Assembly: GCA_937877675.1 (NCBI GenBank)
Contig: CALEIS010000135.1
Span: forward strand, 186,001-250,000
Origin: an uncultured Clostridia bacterium
Lineage (GTDB): Bacteria; Bacillota; Clostridia; Oscillospirales; Acutalibacteraceae
DNA length: 64,000 nucleotides
Direction of reading: 5' to 3'
The translations under genes and the position numbers were made by a program. Positions 32,327 through 40,716 of this stretch are shown piece after piece. The first letter of the stretch is position 1, and each line of letters begins with the position of its first letter. The notes under the pieces were generated by a model, which searched no databases, was not told the DNA's origin, and saw only the letters and a program-made list of their open reading frames with translations.

Positions 32327-32791
32327 ATGGGTTCTCTCAATCTCAATAGAAATACAAATTATAAGCAAGGATTCTTTTATCCAAGAAATTTAGACAAGTT
32401 CGTTGGTAAAGAAAACAAAGCAATATATCGTAGTGGCTTAGAATTAGAATACTTTAGAATCCTTGACAAAAACCCTAATGTTTTGAAATGGGGTAGTGAA
32501 GAAGTGGTTGTACCTTACTTCTTTGAAAACAAATGGCACAAGTATTACGTAGACCTTTTTGTTGTATTCAAGTTTGGTGAATCAGTGAAGAAATACTTTA
32601 TTGAACTTAAACCTTACTCACAGACGGTAGAACCAAAGGTGTCTAAAAGAAAGAAGCAAATGAGTATGTTGTATGAGGCTAAGCAGTGGGCAAAGAACCA
32701 AGCCAAGTGGAAAGCAGCCACAGATTACGCTAAAAAGAATGGATGGGAGTTTCACATTCTTACTGAAAAAGACCTAGAGAATAGGAAATGA
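32327..32791 (+). CDS. head completion nuclease (T4 gp4-like), 154 aa
   Basis: YRSGLELEYFRILDKNPNVL then WGSEEVVVPYFF, YYVDLFV and FIELKPY match T4 gp4 (head completion, TnsA-like PD-(D/E)XK fold: E, D, ExK). Involved in finishing DNA-filled heads. Plus-strand late gene before the endolysin. Confidence 0.8.
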   Translation: MGSLNLNRNTNYKQGFFYPRNLDKFVGKENKAIYRSGLELEYFRILDKNPNVLKWGSEEVVVPYFFENKWHKYYVDLFVVFKFGESVKKYFIELKPYSQTVEPKVSKRKKQMSMLYEAKQWAKNQAKWKAATDYAKKNGWEFHILTEKDLENRK

Positions 32792-32792
32792 T

Positions 32793-32800
32793 TGTAAATA
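32793..32800 (+). promoter_or_regulatory. late promoter box TGTAAATA
   Basis: Late-type box 6 nt upstream of the endolysin ATG. Confidence 0.4.
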
Positions 32801-32806
32801 ATCCTA

Positions 32807-33592
32807 ATGAAAGAATTGACGATTATTTTACAGAAGATGTTGGGAGTGGATGCTGATGGTGTAATAGGTTCACAGACATTAGCAGCCATTGCCACAGCAT
32901 TAGGAGCAACGGTTTCTTCCTATAAGGCTACAACAATAAAGAATATTCAGAAGGCAGTAGGAGCTACTGCTGATGGTGTTATTGGTAGTAAGACATTGAA
33001 TGCAATTATTAGTAAGTTGGGTAATGGTGTTATTAAGAAGCAAGAGGTAGACCCTCTTGTACAAAAGTACATTGACAAGCCTATCAAGTATACTGATGTG
33101 AATTATAAGTCATCCCTTGTAAAGCAGAGTGTATTGAGAAGTGGTAACAGTGTATTTGGTAAGGCAGGGTGTGAGAATATGTTAGTAAATGTTCCTGTTC
33201 CTGCTAATTATCCTCTCAAGTACGATGGTAAGCCTGTCAAGTCTATTAGAATTCATAAACTTGTTGCAGATAGATTGGCAGCAGCTCTTCAAGATATTAT
33301 CAATCACTATGGAGAAGATATTGAAAAGGTTGCTCCTGGTGCTTGTGTGTATGACGGTTCTTATAACTTCCGTCAGTCACGAAGTTCTTCATCTCAATCT
33401 GTTCACTCATGGGGCGTTGCTATTGACTTCGATGCAGGTAATAATACAATGAAGATGACAGCTCCTAAAGCACGTCTTTCACAAGACATTTATAAACCTT
33501 TCTTTGACATCCTTGAATACCACGGTTTCAACTCTCTTGGTAGAAGAGGAGATTACGATTGGATGCACGTTCAAGCAACCCATTGGGGCTAA
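32807..33592 (+). CDS. endolysin: peptidoglycan-binding plus M15 peptidase, 261 aa
   Basis: Two PG_binding_1 repeats (LGVDADGVIGSQTLAAI and VGATADGVIGSKTLNAI) at residues 12-75. The C-terminal catalytic domain has SVHSWGVAIDFD and DYDWMHVQ, the zinc ligands of M15 (VanY/L-Ala-D-Glu type) peptidases. Cuts cell-wall peptides at lysis. No signal peptide, so a holin is needed. Confidence 0.88.
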   Translation: MKELTIILQKMLGVDADGVIGSQTLAAIATALGATVSSYKATTIKNIQKAVGATADGVIGSKTLNAIISKLGNGVIKKQEVDPLVQKYIDKPIKYTDVNYKSSLVKQSVLRSGNSVFGKAGCENMLVNVPVPANYPLKYDGKPVKSIRIHKLVADRLAAALQDIINHYGEDIEKVAPGACVYDGSYNFRQSRSSSSQSVHSWGVAIDFDAGNNTMKMTAPKARLSQDIYKPFFDILEYHGFNSLGRRGDYDWMHVQATHWG

Positions 33593-33603
33593 TAAAATTT
33601 TAG

Positions 33604-33641
33604 ACAAAAAAACCCACTACTAATAATGTAGTGGGTTTTTT
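33604..33641. terminator. bidirectional terminator
   Basis: AACCCACTAC/GTAGTGGGTT around TAATAAT with A7 and T6 flanks, between the endolysin and the convergent gene. Confidence 0.85.
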
Positions 33642-33645
33642 GTGA

Positions 33646-34035
33646 TTATCTAATGAACTTTTCGTAATTATCACCTATTGTTTTGCCATCTTGTCCATAT
33701 GGAATTCGCTTCAAAGACAAGATTGCAGTTTGCATTTCGTGAAGTAGTGCATTTATTGTGCTTCCATCATATTCTCCTGTCTCGATGGACTTTGACATTT
33801 TATTGATTATTGATAATGATTTGAAGTATTGATTCTTAAAAGAATCGTCAACCATTTCCACATCAGCACTTTCAATTACGAGACCATACTTTTCCTTATA
33901 GAACTTGGAAGCCTCAGCAAATACTTCTTTATCAGACTTTTCCGTCTTGGACTTTACAACCAAACTCTTGGAAGGCATTGCACTCTCATTGAGAGAACCA
34001 CTCACTTTTTGAACTTTTACATTGTACTTGAACAT
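33646..34035 (-). CDS. internal-protein family member, 129 aa
   Basis: MFKYNVKVQKVSGSLNES...KSLVVKSKT: same N-terminal module as 31826, 38454 and 39056, with LNE/S as likely protease site, then a helical C-terminal part. Late-type GATAAATA box upstream. Ends TAA, no TAG. Confidence 0.65.
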   Translation of the reverse strand: MFKYNVKVQKVSGSLNESAMPSKSLVVKSKTEKSDKEVFAEASKFYKEKYGLVIESADVEMVDDSFKNQYFKSLSIINKMSKSIETGEYDGSTINALLHEMQTAILSLKRIPYGQDGKTIGDNYEKFIR

Positions 34036-34046
34036 AATCTTTCAAT

Positions 34047-34054
34047 TATTTATC
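34047..34054 (-). promoter_or_regulatory. late promoter box GATAAATA
   Basis: Late-type box 11 nt upstream of the ATG at 34035; overlaps the end of the next early gene. Confidence 0.5.
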
Positions 34055-34238
34055 CCTCAATGTACATCACAAAATCAAACATGTCCTTAACTTTATTCTC
34101 ATGTAGAGCACTCATGAAGTTTCTACGAACATAAGCCTCTGCATTATTGAAATCACGAAGCAGTCTTCCGTAAAAACCCTGAGACTGAGCAAGTGAAACC
34201 AACCAACTACGAACTTCTTTCTGAGTGAGCTTCTTCAT
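34050..34238 (-). CDS. hypothetical protein, 62 aa
   Basis: Start ATG 34238 (MKKLTQKEVRSWL), 3 nt from the predicted transcription start; the longer frame is promoter. Small basic helical protein. Unknown. Confidence 0.55.
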   Translation of the reverse strand: MKKLTQKEVRSWLVSLAQSQGFYGRLLRDFNNAEAYVRRNFMSALHENKVKDMFDFVMYIEG

Positions 34239-34247
34239 GACACGGAC

Positions 34248-34276
34248 ATTATACAAAAATTCTAATCTTTTGTCAA
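34248..34276 (-). promoter_or_regulatory. early promoter TTGACA-17-TATAAT
   Basis: -10 TATAAT 34248-34253, -35 TTGACA 34271-34276, followed by GTCCGTG. Confidence 0.78.
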
Positions 34277-34383
34277 GTTAATTTTGAAACTTTTTTCAAT
34301 TATTTTTCATCATTTTCGTAACGAAAGCCATAAGTGATTTATTTTCAAGTAGTTCGACCAAATGGGATTTTTGAGGTTTTATT

Positions 34384-34391
34384 TGTAAATA
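34384..34391 (+). promoter_or_regulatory. late promoter box TGTAAATA
   Basis: Late-type box that would give an A/C-rich leader of more than 100 nt before the ATG at 34515. Confidence 0.4.
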
Positions 34392-34514
34392 GAAGTAGAG
34401 AACTAGGAAAACTGGTCGCTCTAAACAAAACAAACATAACAAAACAAACACGAAACACACATGGTAGTAAGTCTACCAAACACAAACATAACACAATAGA
34501 AAGACACAATAACT

Positions 34515-35285
34515 ATGGAATTCAGTAATCCAATGATGACGATGCCTGTCACTACGGCAGGAGATGCTTACGGTAACGGTAACAACGTATGGAACAACCC
34601 ATTTATGTATTTGATATGGCTTGCCATTTTCAGACAGGGTGGGTTCTTCGGAAACGGCACAGACCCTAATGTTGCAGGTCAAACATTAAACTCTGCACAG
34701 GTTGATGCCATCCGTGATACAGTTGCTCAGATTCATTCCGATGTAAACTGCGGTAATGCAAATGGTATGAGAATACTCGACCAGATTGCTAATGATGCTA
34801 GAGCACTTGGCGTTGCTATAACTGATGTAAGCGGAAACATTTGTGATGCTAAAACTGCTATCCTCGGAGCACTCACTAACATCGCATTCCAATCCTCACA
34901 GGAAACAGCAAGTATTGTTGCTGCTGTAAAAGATTGTTGCTGCGCTACACAGAATAAGTTAGACATGCTCGGATGCAGTATTGAGAAGGGTATTCTCAAT
35001 CAGACCATCGCAATGAACAACGGCTTCACTACATTAGGTAATGGTATCAGTAACTTGGGCTTCCAACTCGCTCAGCAAGACTGTGGTATCAAACAGTTGA
35101 TTGCTAGTGAAGGTTGCGCCACAAGACAGTTGATGCGTGACCTCCATACAGAAGATATTATCACCCAGAAGAATACGCAAATCGCTGACTTGCAGGGTCA
35201 AATCTTCAAGTATTCACAGGCTGCTCAGACCGCTGAGATTATCAACGCTCTCAAGACAACTACTACCACAACTACTACACCCTAA
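34515..35285 (+). CDS. abundant-type structural protein, Cys-rich, 256 aa
   Basis: MEFSNPMMTMPVTTAG, then a Gly/Asn-rich region and many Cys (DCCCATQNKLDMLGCSIEKG, QQDCGIKQ, EGCATRQL), a coiled C-terminus and a Thr-rich end. The long A/C-rich leader and strong terminator suggest high late expression. Probably a virion protein; no family recognised with certainty. Confidence 0.65.
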   Translation: MEFSNPMMTMPVTTAGDAYGNGNNVWNNPFMYLIWLAIFRQGGFFGNGTDPNVAGQTLNSAQVDAIRDTVAQIHSDVNCGNANGMRILDQIANDARALGVAITDVSGNICDAKTAILGALTNIAFQSSQETASIVAAVKDCCCATQNKLDMLGCSIEKGILNQTIAMNNGFTTLGNGISNLGFQLAQQDCGIKQLIASEGCATRQLMRDLHTEDIITQKNTQIADLQGQIFKYSQAAQTAEIINALKTTTTTTTTP

Positions 35286-35294
35286 CCTATAACT

Positions 35295-35335
35295 GAGGGA
35301 GTGTGAGAATGTTAGAGTTCTCCACTCCCTCTTTT
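35295..35335 (+). terminator. intrinsic terminator
   Basis: GGGAGTG...TTCTCCACTCCC hairpin followed by TCTTTT. Confidence 0.7.
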
Positions 35336-35365
35336 GCATAACCAATAGAAAGGAAATAAGGAAAT

Positions 35366-35839
35366 ATGATACCTACTCAACCTTATTCACCACATCCATT
35401 ATTGCCTATACCTCCTATGCCTGATGATGTTGTAAAAACAATCAGAAAACATGTAGATGATAGACTTGATGAAGTAATGGCAGGTAAAGACGAGAAGTTA
35501 TACCACGAATTTGAGAAATATATTTGTCACATCCTTGAAAAGCATAAGAAAACTTGCTACAAGCATGATGACGATGAAAGTCTTACTTATAAAAAATCAC
35601 CAATGGAAGCACTTTACTGCACTCTTCACAAACATCAGAAATGTATTCATGAAGGTAAGTCTATGATGGAAGTAGAACACGAAATTTGGAAAGAGCATGA
35701 TTTATGCCCTGAAGAAAAACGAGTTCTCGCTTCTCTTCTCAGAGCAGACGGCCCTTACACTTTAGCAGGAATGATTGGTATGCCTTATGAAACTTATATT
35801 GAGTTCATGGGCAAACTAGGTGAACGCTTTGTAGATTAA
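35366..35839 (+). CDS. hypothetical protein, 157 aa
   Basis: Pro-rich N-terminus (PYSPHPLLPIPPMPDD), then helical and His/Lys-rich (EKHKKTCYKHDDDES). Preceded by AAGGAAAT, one of the clearer ribosome-binding sites. Unknown, probably late. Confidence 0.6.
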   Translation: MIPTQPYSPHPLLPIPPMPDDVVKTIRKHVDDRLDEVMAGKDEKLYHEFEKYICHILEKHKKTCYKHDDDESLTYKKSPMEALYCTLHKHQKCIHEGKSMMEVEHEIWKEHDLCPEEKRVLASLLRADGPYTLAGMIGMPYETYIEFMGKLGERFVD

Positions 35840-35862
35840 TAACTTAACCATAAATGTATTGG

Positions 35863-35892
35863 GGCTGACCAATAAAGGTCAGCCCTTTTTTA
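35863..35892. terminator. bidirectional terminator
   Basis: GGGCTGACC/GGTCAGCCC around AATAAA, then TTTTTT, between convergent genes. Confidence 0.85.
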
Positions 35893-36618
35893 TTACATTC
35901 TTTTATCGTTATTCTTCAAGTTTCTAAACTCTACCTTGAATGTTGTTTCAATCAAATCCTCTGTTCTAAATCTTCTAGGACTTTGATTTACATTTCCTAA
36001 TGTCTCAGGGCATTCGTTGAAGAATTGGAAATAATGAGTTCCTTTATAACCCCACTTCTCTAATTCTTTTAGAATTTTATTAGCCTTTTCCTCATTGGTA
36101 ATCTCAGGGTGAATTGTAGTTCTTGTCTCAAACGGAACATTATTACTAATCATGTATTCAAGTAACTGTTCCATATGCCATCTAAGCATACTGTTACCGT
36201 GGAACTTCAAGTATTCATTAGGAAGGTCAGGGTATTTGTAGTCCAAGGCTACATAATCTATCAATCCGTCCTCAATCATCTCAATAACCAAGTTAGGATT
36301 AGAACCATTAGTATCTACCTTTACCTTGAACCCTTGCTCTTTACACCACTTCGCACTGTCAATTAGATAGTCTCTGTGGAGGGTACATTCACCACCACTG
36401 AATACTACATAATCAATGAGATTCTTACGAGAGAGAAGATAATCCTTTATCTCTTGTGGGTTTAACTCAGGAAGTTGCCCTTTCCATAATTGAACATTAT
36501 AACAATAGCCACATCGGAAATTACATCTGCTGCTAAACAGAACACAAGATGTATAACCTCTCATGTCAATCATGGAAAGTTTCTCCACACCACATACTTT
36601 ACTAAACACATTACTCAT
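35893..36618 (-). CDS. nrdG: anaerobic NTP reductase activase (radical SAM)
   Basis: 241 aa with the radical-SAM cluster motif CNFRCGYC near residue 33, GGECTLH, and KVDTNGSNP. This matches NrdG-type activating enzymes that install the glycyl radical on NrdD. The phage NrdD pieces lie 5-9 kb away. Overlaps the methyltransferase start region by 4 nt. Confidence 0.85.
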   Translation of the reverse strand: MSNVFSKVCGVEKLSMIDMRGYTSCVLFSSRCNFRCGYCYNVQLWKGQLPELNPQEIKDYLLSRKNLIDYVVFSGGECTLHRDYLIDSAKWCKEQGFKVKVDTNGSNPNLVIEMIEDGLIDYVALDYKYPDLPNEYLKFHGNSMLRWHMEQLLEYMISNNVPFETRTTIHPEITNEEKANKILKELEKWGYKGTHYFQFFNECPETLGNVNQSPRRFRTEDLIETTFKVEFRNLKNNDKRM

Positions 36619-37580
36619 ACTTTTCTCTTTATTAGAATTCTTGTATAAAGTGCTTTTCTATCGAGAACAGGGCCTCTTGTTCTCAAAACTTTGCCACTTT
36701 TTTCTTCGTATTCTGCATTTTCACCACAGATAAATCCGTTCACATAATCACTTTGAGAAAACCTATTGAAAATTCCTACAATTTCAAATAAATCCTCTCT
36801 CTGCCTATCAATGTAAGTAACAGGAACTCCCATCAGACCATCATAATCAACAGGGATGTCTTTACTGTTTTTCACATGAATAGCATCCAAGTTATCATAC
36901 TTAGGATAATCTTTTTCATTATAATGACATACAGGTTCAATTCCTTTATTATCTTGTGAGATGTCAAAGTTAGTATACCACCTTACACCATCCACTCTGA
37001 TGTATTTTACACCTTTTTCATCTATTCTACTTGCCTTTTCACTTAAAGGATAATCATCAGGAACTCTAAACTCCCTGTCACCACTATGTATTGAGACACC
37101 AAGTCTCACCTCATTTCTCTTGAAATATGGAAACACTTCCTTTGTCACCACTCCTTTATTCGTTCCAAGAGTAATGAACTTCTTACCGTGTTCCATAATC
37201 AACTTCAAATGTTGTCTGAATAAAGAGAATGGAGGATTAGTAACAACTATATCACATTGCTTCAAAAACTCAATACATTCTTCACTTCTGAAATCTCCAT
37301 TACCTTTCATTACAGTTAGTTGCATTTCATCTTTATTGATGTCCTCTAATGTACCATGAGGATAAGAAGTACAGATAAGACGCTTCAACCCTAACTTATC
37401 AAAATTATCAAAGAAGTATTTTCTAAAATTAGAATAGTGGTCGTCACAGTTGCAATATACAGTTTTATCCTTGAAGAAATGAGTATAATACTTCATTTCT
37501 TTTTCAATATCTTCATACGAAGTATAAAATTCATCTGCCTTTCTTCTTTTGGCATCATTTAATGTATTTCTAGTTCCCAT
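36615..37580 (-). CDS. EcoRI-type adenine methyltransferase, 321 aa
   Basis: RRKADEFYTSYEDIEKEMKYY at the start and VVTNPPFSLFRQHLKLI in the middle are typical of the EcoRI methylase family (NPPF catalytic). A paralogue lies at 53451-54254. Orphan; no nuclease beside it. Probably protects phage DNA. Confidence 0.85.
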   Translation of the reverse strand: MGTRNTLNDAKRRKADEFYTSYEDIEKEMKYYTHFFKDKTVYCNCDDHYSNFRKYFFDNFDKLGLKRLICTSYPHGTLEDINKDEMQLTVMKGNGDFRSEECIEFLKQCDIVVTNPPFSLFRQHLKLIMEHGKKFITLGTNKGVVTKEVFPYFKRNEVRLGVSIHSGDREFRVPDDYPLSEKASRIDEKGVKYIRVDGVRWYTNFDISQDNKGIEPVCHYNEKDYPKYDNLDAIHVKNSKDIPVDYDGLMGVPVTYIDRQREDLFEIVGIFNRFSQSDYVNGFICGENAEYEEKSGKVLRTRGPVLDRKALYTRILIKRKV

Positions 37581-38392
37581 TATTCGTATCTATCTAACTC
37601 CAAGAATTTACTAATACTCAATGCAAACACTTCACAACCATTACGCTCAAAGTGTGCATCTTCGTGATAGTGACCGTTGAACCAATACTTAGGATTGAAC
37701 TTGGCAATGATTTTATCAATGTTCTCACGTTCTTCCTCAATAGTTTCTTTCAAACCCTTGGGGAATTTCTTGTTAGGTTGCCAGAAGTCACCCTCTTTCT
37801 CACGGATTGCCCAGTTCTCTACAAAGTGTGACTTCATACATTCAGGAGGTGTCGGCCCACTATGAGCAAATACTCCGTAAAATTCAGATGCTTCCATCTT
37901 ATCATACAAATCATACTTCATGTATTCGTCATCCCAATAAGTGAAGCCTAATACACGATGTCTACCACTTCTGTCAATGGAGATAGAACCAGGAACTACG
38001 AGATAACGCTTACCATTATGACTAATAACAGTATCGCCATCTCTTAAACAATGGATATTATCAAACCAATCCCACAACTTACTATCTTCTGCGTACTTGG
38101 AAGGGTCATCATGATTACCTCTGAATACCCATACATCATTGTTGTTACCCTTTGCCCACTTATCCAATTCCTTCAACCACTTTACATCACCATAAGGCTT
38201 ATAATCACTATCTTTGTAATCATACCGATAAAATCCTACACCAATGTCTCCAAGGATGATGATGTCTGTATTCTCGAAACCACCACACTTATCAACACTA
38301 TCAAAAAATCCTTTGTGCTCCTCTTCATCTCTAAGGCAACCATGAATATCACCACAGAGTAAGCACATGTCATGTTTAAGTTCGTATTCCAT
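37580..38392 (-). CDS. metallophosphoesterase, 270 aa
   Basis: Start ATG 38392 (MEYELKHDMCLL); the longer frame reads through the promoter. Motifs CGDIHG, LGDIGVGF, RGNHDDP, AHSGP and NGHYHED mark a calcineurin-like phosphoesterase, related to 13940-14818. Substrate unknown. Confidence 0.85.
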   Translation of the reverse strand: MEYELKHDMCLLCGDIHGCLRDEEEHKGFFDSVDKCGGFENTDIIILGDIGVGFYRYDYKDSDYKPYGDVKWLKELDKWAKGNNNDVWVFRGNHDDPSKYAEDSKLWDWFDNIHCLRDGDTVISHNGKRYLVVPGSISIDRSGRHRVLGFTYWDDEYMKYDLYDKMEASEFYGVFAHSGPTPPECMKSHFVENWAIREKEGDFWQPNKKFPKGLKETIEEERENIDKIIAKFNPKYWFNGHYHEDAHFERNGCEVFALSISKFLELDRYE

Positions 38393-38395
38393 AAT

Positions 38396-38422
38396 AAAAG
38401 AAAAAGGCGTAAAGTTTCCCTT
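38396..38422 (-). promoter_or_regulatory. 5' end hairpin of the phosphoesterase mRNA
   Basis: The transcript should begin at about 38422 with GGCGTAA-GGGAAAC-TTTACGCC followed by TTTTTCTTTT and the ATG: a terminator-like or stabilising hairpin in a 30-nt leader. Confidence 0.5.
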
Positions 38423-38428
38423 ACGCCC

Positions 38429-38457
38429 ATTATACATTAGTTCTTATAAATTGTCAA
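38429..38457 (-). promoter_or_regulatory. early promoter TTGACA-17-TATAAT
   Basis: -35 TTGACA 38452-38457, -10 TATAAT 38429-38434. Confidence 0.82.
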
Positions 38458-39056
38458 CCGTAAGTGTAATAAATGTTACCATTTTTTGCTTGAGTGAAAT
38501 AAATCTGTACATCGTTAGCATTCATCTCACCGTTTGATTCTTGGACAGTATCAATTACGAAATTCTTCCATTCATCTTTACCTCTCCAATTATCATTAGC
38601 CATCTCAAGCACTTGTTCAAAATCGTAGTCAGTTACATCTTCACCACAAACTTCTGCCCAACCATCGAATACCTCTTTTTCGAGTGTCTCCAATTGAACA
38701 TACTTATTAGCAAAGTCAATGTCTGCTTCTTCGATATAGCCACCTCTCTTAATCCAAGAAGGGCCGTGAGCATCAGCAATCTCTCTTTCCTTACCATAAA
38801 TGTCAGAAGGATTGTTATGACCATTGATTACGATTTGTTCGCCATCTACCATCTCATAGACAATAGGACTGTCAATTGCAGCTTGCTCTAATACGAGATT
38901 GTACTTTTCCTTGAGGTATTCACTCACCTTATCGAATGCCTCTTGCTCAGAAAGAACTTTTTTAGATTTTACTACAAATGATTCTTTAGGAGTTGCACTT
39001 TCCGTCAATACTCCACTAACCTTTAGAATTGTAATATTATACTCAAACATAACCAT
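38454..39056 (-). CDS. internal-protein family member, 200 aa
   Basis: MVMFEYNITILKVSGVLTES...ESFVVKSKK: same N-terminal module as three other genes, with LTE/S as likely protease cleavage site, then an acidic domain. The ATG could also be the one at 39050. Directly follows 39056-39673, so they are co-transcribed. Confidence 0.65.
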   Translation of the reverse strand: MVMFEYNITILKVSGVLTESATPKESFVVKSKKVLSEQEAFDKVSEYLKEKYNLVLEQAAIDSPIVYEMVDGEQIVINGHNNPSDIYGKEREIADAHGPSWIKRGGYIEEADIDFANKYVQLETLEKEVFDGWAEVCGEDVTDYDFEQVLEMANDNWRGKDEWKNFVIDTVQESNGEMNANDVQIYFTQAKNGNIYYTYG

Positions 39057-39673
39057 TAATAATAACTTGTTCCACTTTGAGGTTTACCATCCCACAATGT
39101 TGCATACATGTAAGATTTGATTTTGCAACCAGGTCTTCCACTCCAATCAGAAATCTTTCTTCTAAATGGCTGAGCACCTTCTACAGGTTCAGGAGTAGGA
39201 ACACATGTGTAATGTCCCCAATGCTTACCATCTTCCTTTCTCTGTGACTTTACCTTTATCAATGTAACAGAAGTATCTGTCATTTTCAACACTTTGAAGA
39301 AATCAATATTGGTCTGCTCATAACCCCAATCAGCTACAAAGTATTGTGGCTCAGCAGTTTGTGTGGGCTATTCCTTTACCTTATTCTTTGAACCAGCAGG
39401 TCTACCTCTTCTCTTAGCAGTAGGCTTATTGAAAGAAGCTCCACCTTGAGTATTCCCTGTTGTTACATTACTTGGCTCTTCATTGTCAAATCCACTTACT
39501 GAGAATTCTTCTACAACCAAACCATACTTCTGCTCATAGAAATTTGCCACCTTGTTATACAAAGTGTTCTCATCAAGTTGTGACTTGCTCTTTACTACAA
39601 GATTTTTATTAGGGAGTACACTTTCCGTCAATACTCCACTAACTTTTCTAATTTCAACTTTATACTCGAACAT
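39056..39673 (-). CDS. internal-protein family member, TAG-recoded, 205 aa
   Basis: MFEYKVEIRKVSGVLTES...KNLVVKSKS N-terminal module, a basic linker (TAKRRGRPAGSKNK, AT-hook-like), then TAG at 39368-39370 and a second domain starting TAEPQYFVADWGYEQTN that resembles a small domain of unknown function found in phages. The AT-hook-like GRP core suggests DNA binding inside the capsid or after injection. Confidence 0.65.
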
Positions 39674-39681
39674 GTTGAAAT

Positions 39682-39689
39682 TATTTATT
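39682..39689 (-). promoter_or_regulatory. late promoter box AATAAATA
   Basis: Late-type box 8 nt upstream of the ATG at 39673. Confidence 0.5.
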
Positions 39690-40716
39690 CAACTGTACTG
39701 AGTAATCTGTTGTGAAATCTTAGATAATCTCCTACTGTAATGCCATTATCAAAACATAAAGTATTGAGCATGTTTGTGATTCTCTCTCCCTTGGTGTATC
39801 TCACCCCCTTTGGAATCTCTTTATCTGTCAAGAAATCCTCACACTTCTTCACCCATCTGTTAATCTCATCGTAACCAATAGGCTGCTCACTCTTCTTATA
39901 GATACCATATAACTCCGCAAGTTCAGTATACTTCTCTAAGTATTTCTCTTTCAAAGCCTTCCATCTCTTGTTGATAATGGCATAAGGAATACCTGCAACA
40001 TAGAATACATAACCCTCTACTTCACAACCCTTTACATCAATCTTTCCATTGATAAGAGACTTGGAACTCTCAGCCAATTTGTCAAGTAGATTAGGAATAT
40101 CTGACAATTCACAATTCTTGGGAATGTCAACTACTGTATCAATGTCCTCAGTAGGAATCATCTCATCAATGAGGTAACACTTAAAACCTTTGTCAGCAGT
40201 AATTGTAAAGTACGTCTGAAGTTCTTTCAAAACGAAGTCAACATCCTCATCTTCAACATTACCCTTGAACTTACGAATAACAACAGCACCCTTTTTGCCC
40301 ATACGAACCTTATGATACTTGGTAGCTACTATGGTAACAGTATTGTCAGCATCATAGTATTCTTGAGGAGCATAAATCAACTCACCCTCAAACTCAAAAG
40401 CACCATACTTACGCTTCATCTTCAAAAGTTCCATGAGCATGTGCGTCTGTAAGTGTTCTACAAGAGCTTGGTGACTAGGTTCTCTGCTAATGTTATCATA
40501 CTCACCTCTTGCAGTTTTGATAAGGATTCTGTTATCATCTCCTACCTTGACTGCAAAACATTGACCATCAATCTTTTCAGTAACTCCACCTCCAATACCA
40601 AGGGTAAGAAGGTGAAGTTCCTTACGGTTATCAATAAGTCGTGGTTTGAATTGAGTTCTCAAACGCTTACGACTTACCTTATTCATCTTTATTGTAGAAA
40701 TTTTATTCATTTGCAA
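39685..40716 (-). CDS. nucleic acid ligase-like nucleotidyltransferase, 343 aa
   Basis: Covalent nucleotidyltransferase motifs in order: I TEKIDGQC (KxDG), III FEFEGELI, IV EVEGYVFY and V IINKRWKALK (KxK). This is the ligase/capping superfamily; RNA or DNA substrate cannot be told. Overlaps by 10 nt the upstream nucleotidyltransferase 40707-41564, implying a joint function such as RNA end repair. Confidence 0.7.
   Translation of the reverse strand: MQMNKISTIKMNKVSRKRLRTQFKPRLIDNRKELHLLTLGIGGGVTEKIDGQCFAVKVGDDNRILIKTARGEYDNISREPSHQALVEHLQTHMLMELLKMKRKYGAFEFEGELIYAPQEYYDADNTVTIVATKYHKVRMGKKGAVVIRKFKGNVEDEDVDFVLKELQTYFTITADKGFKCYLIDEMIPTEDIDTVVDIPKNCELSDIPNLLDKLAESSKSLINGKIDVKGCEVEGYVFYVAGIPYAIINKRWKALKEKYLEKYTELAELYGIYKKSEQPIGYDEINRWVKKCEDFLTDKEIPKGVRYTKGERITNMLNTLCFDNGITVGDYLRFHNRLLSTVE

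Noticed and set aside
37580..38437. Start of the phosphoesterase at 38437
   Set aside because: Codons 1-3 of that frame are the -10 box itself; the ATG at 38392 is the first usable one after the predicted transcription start.
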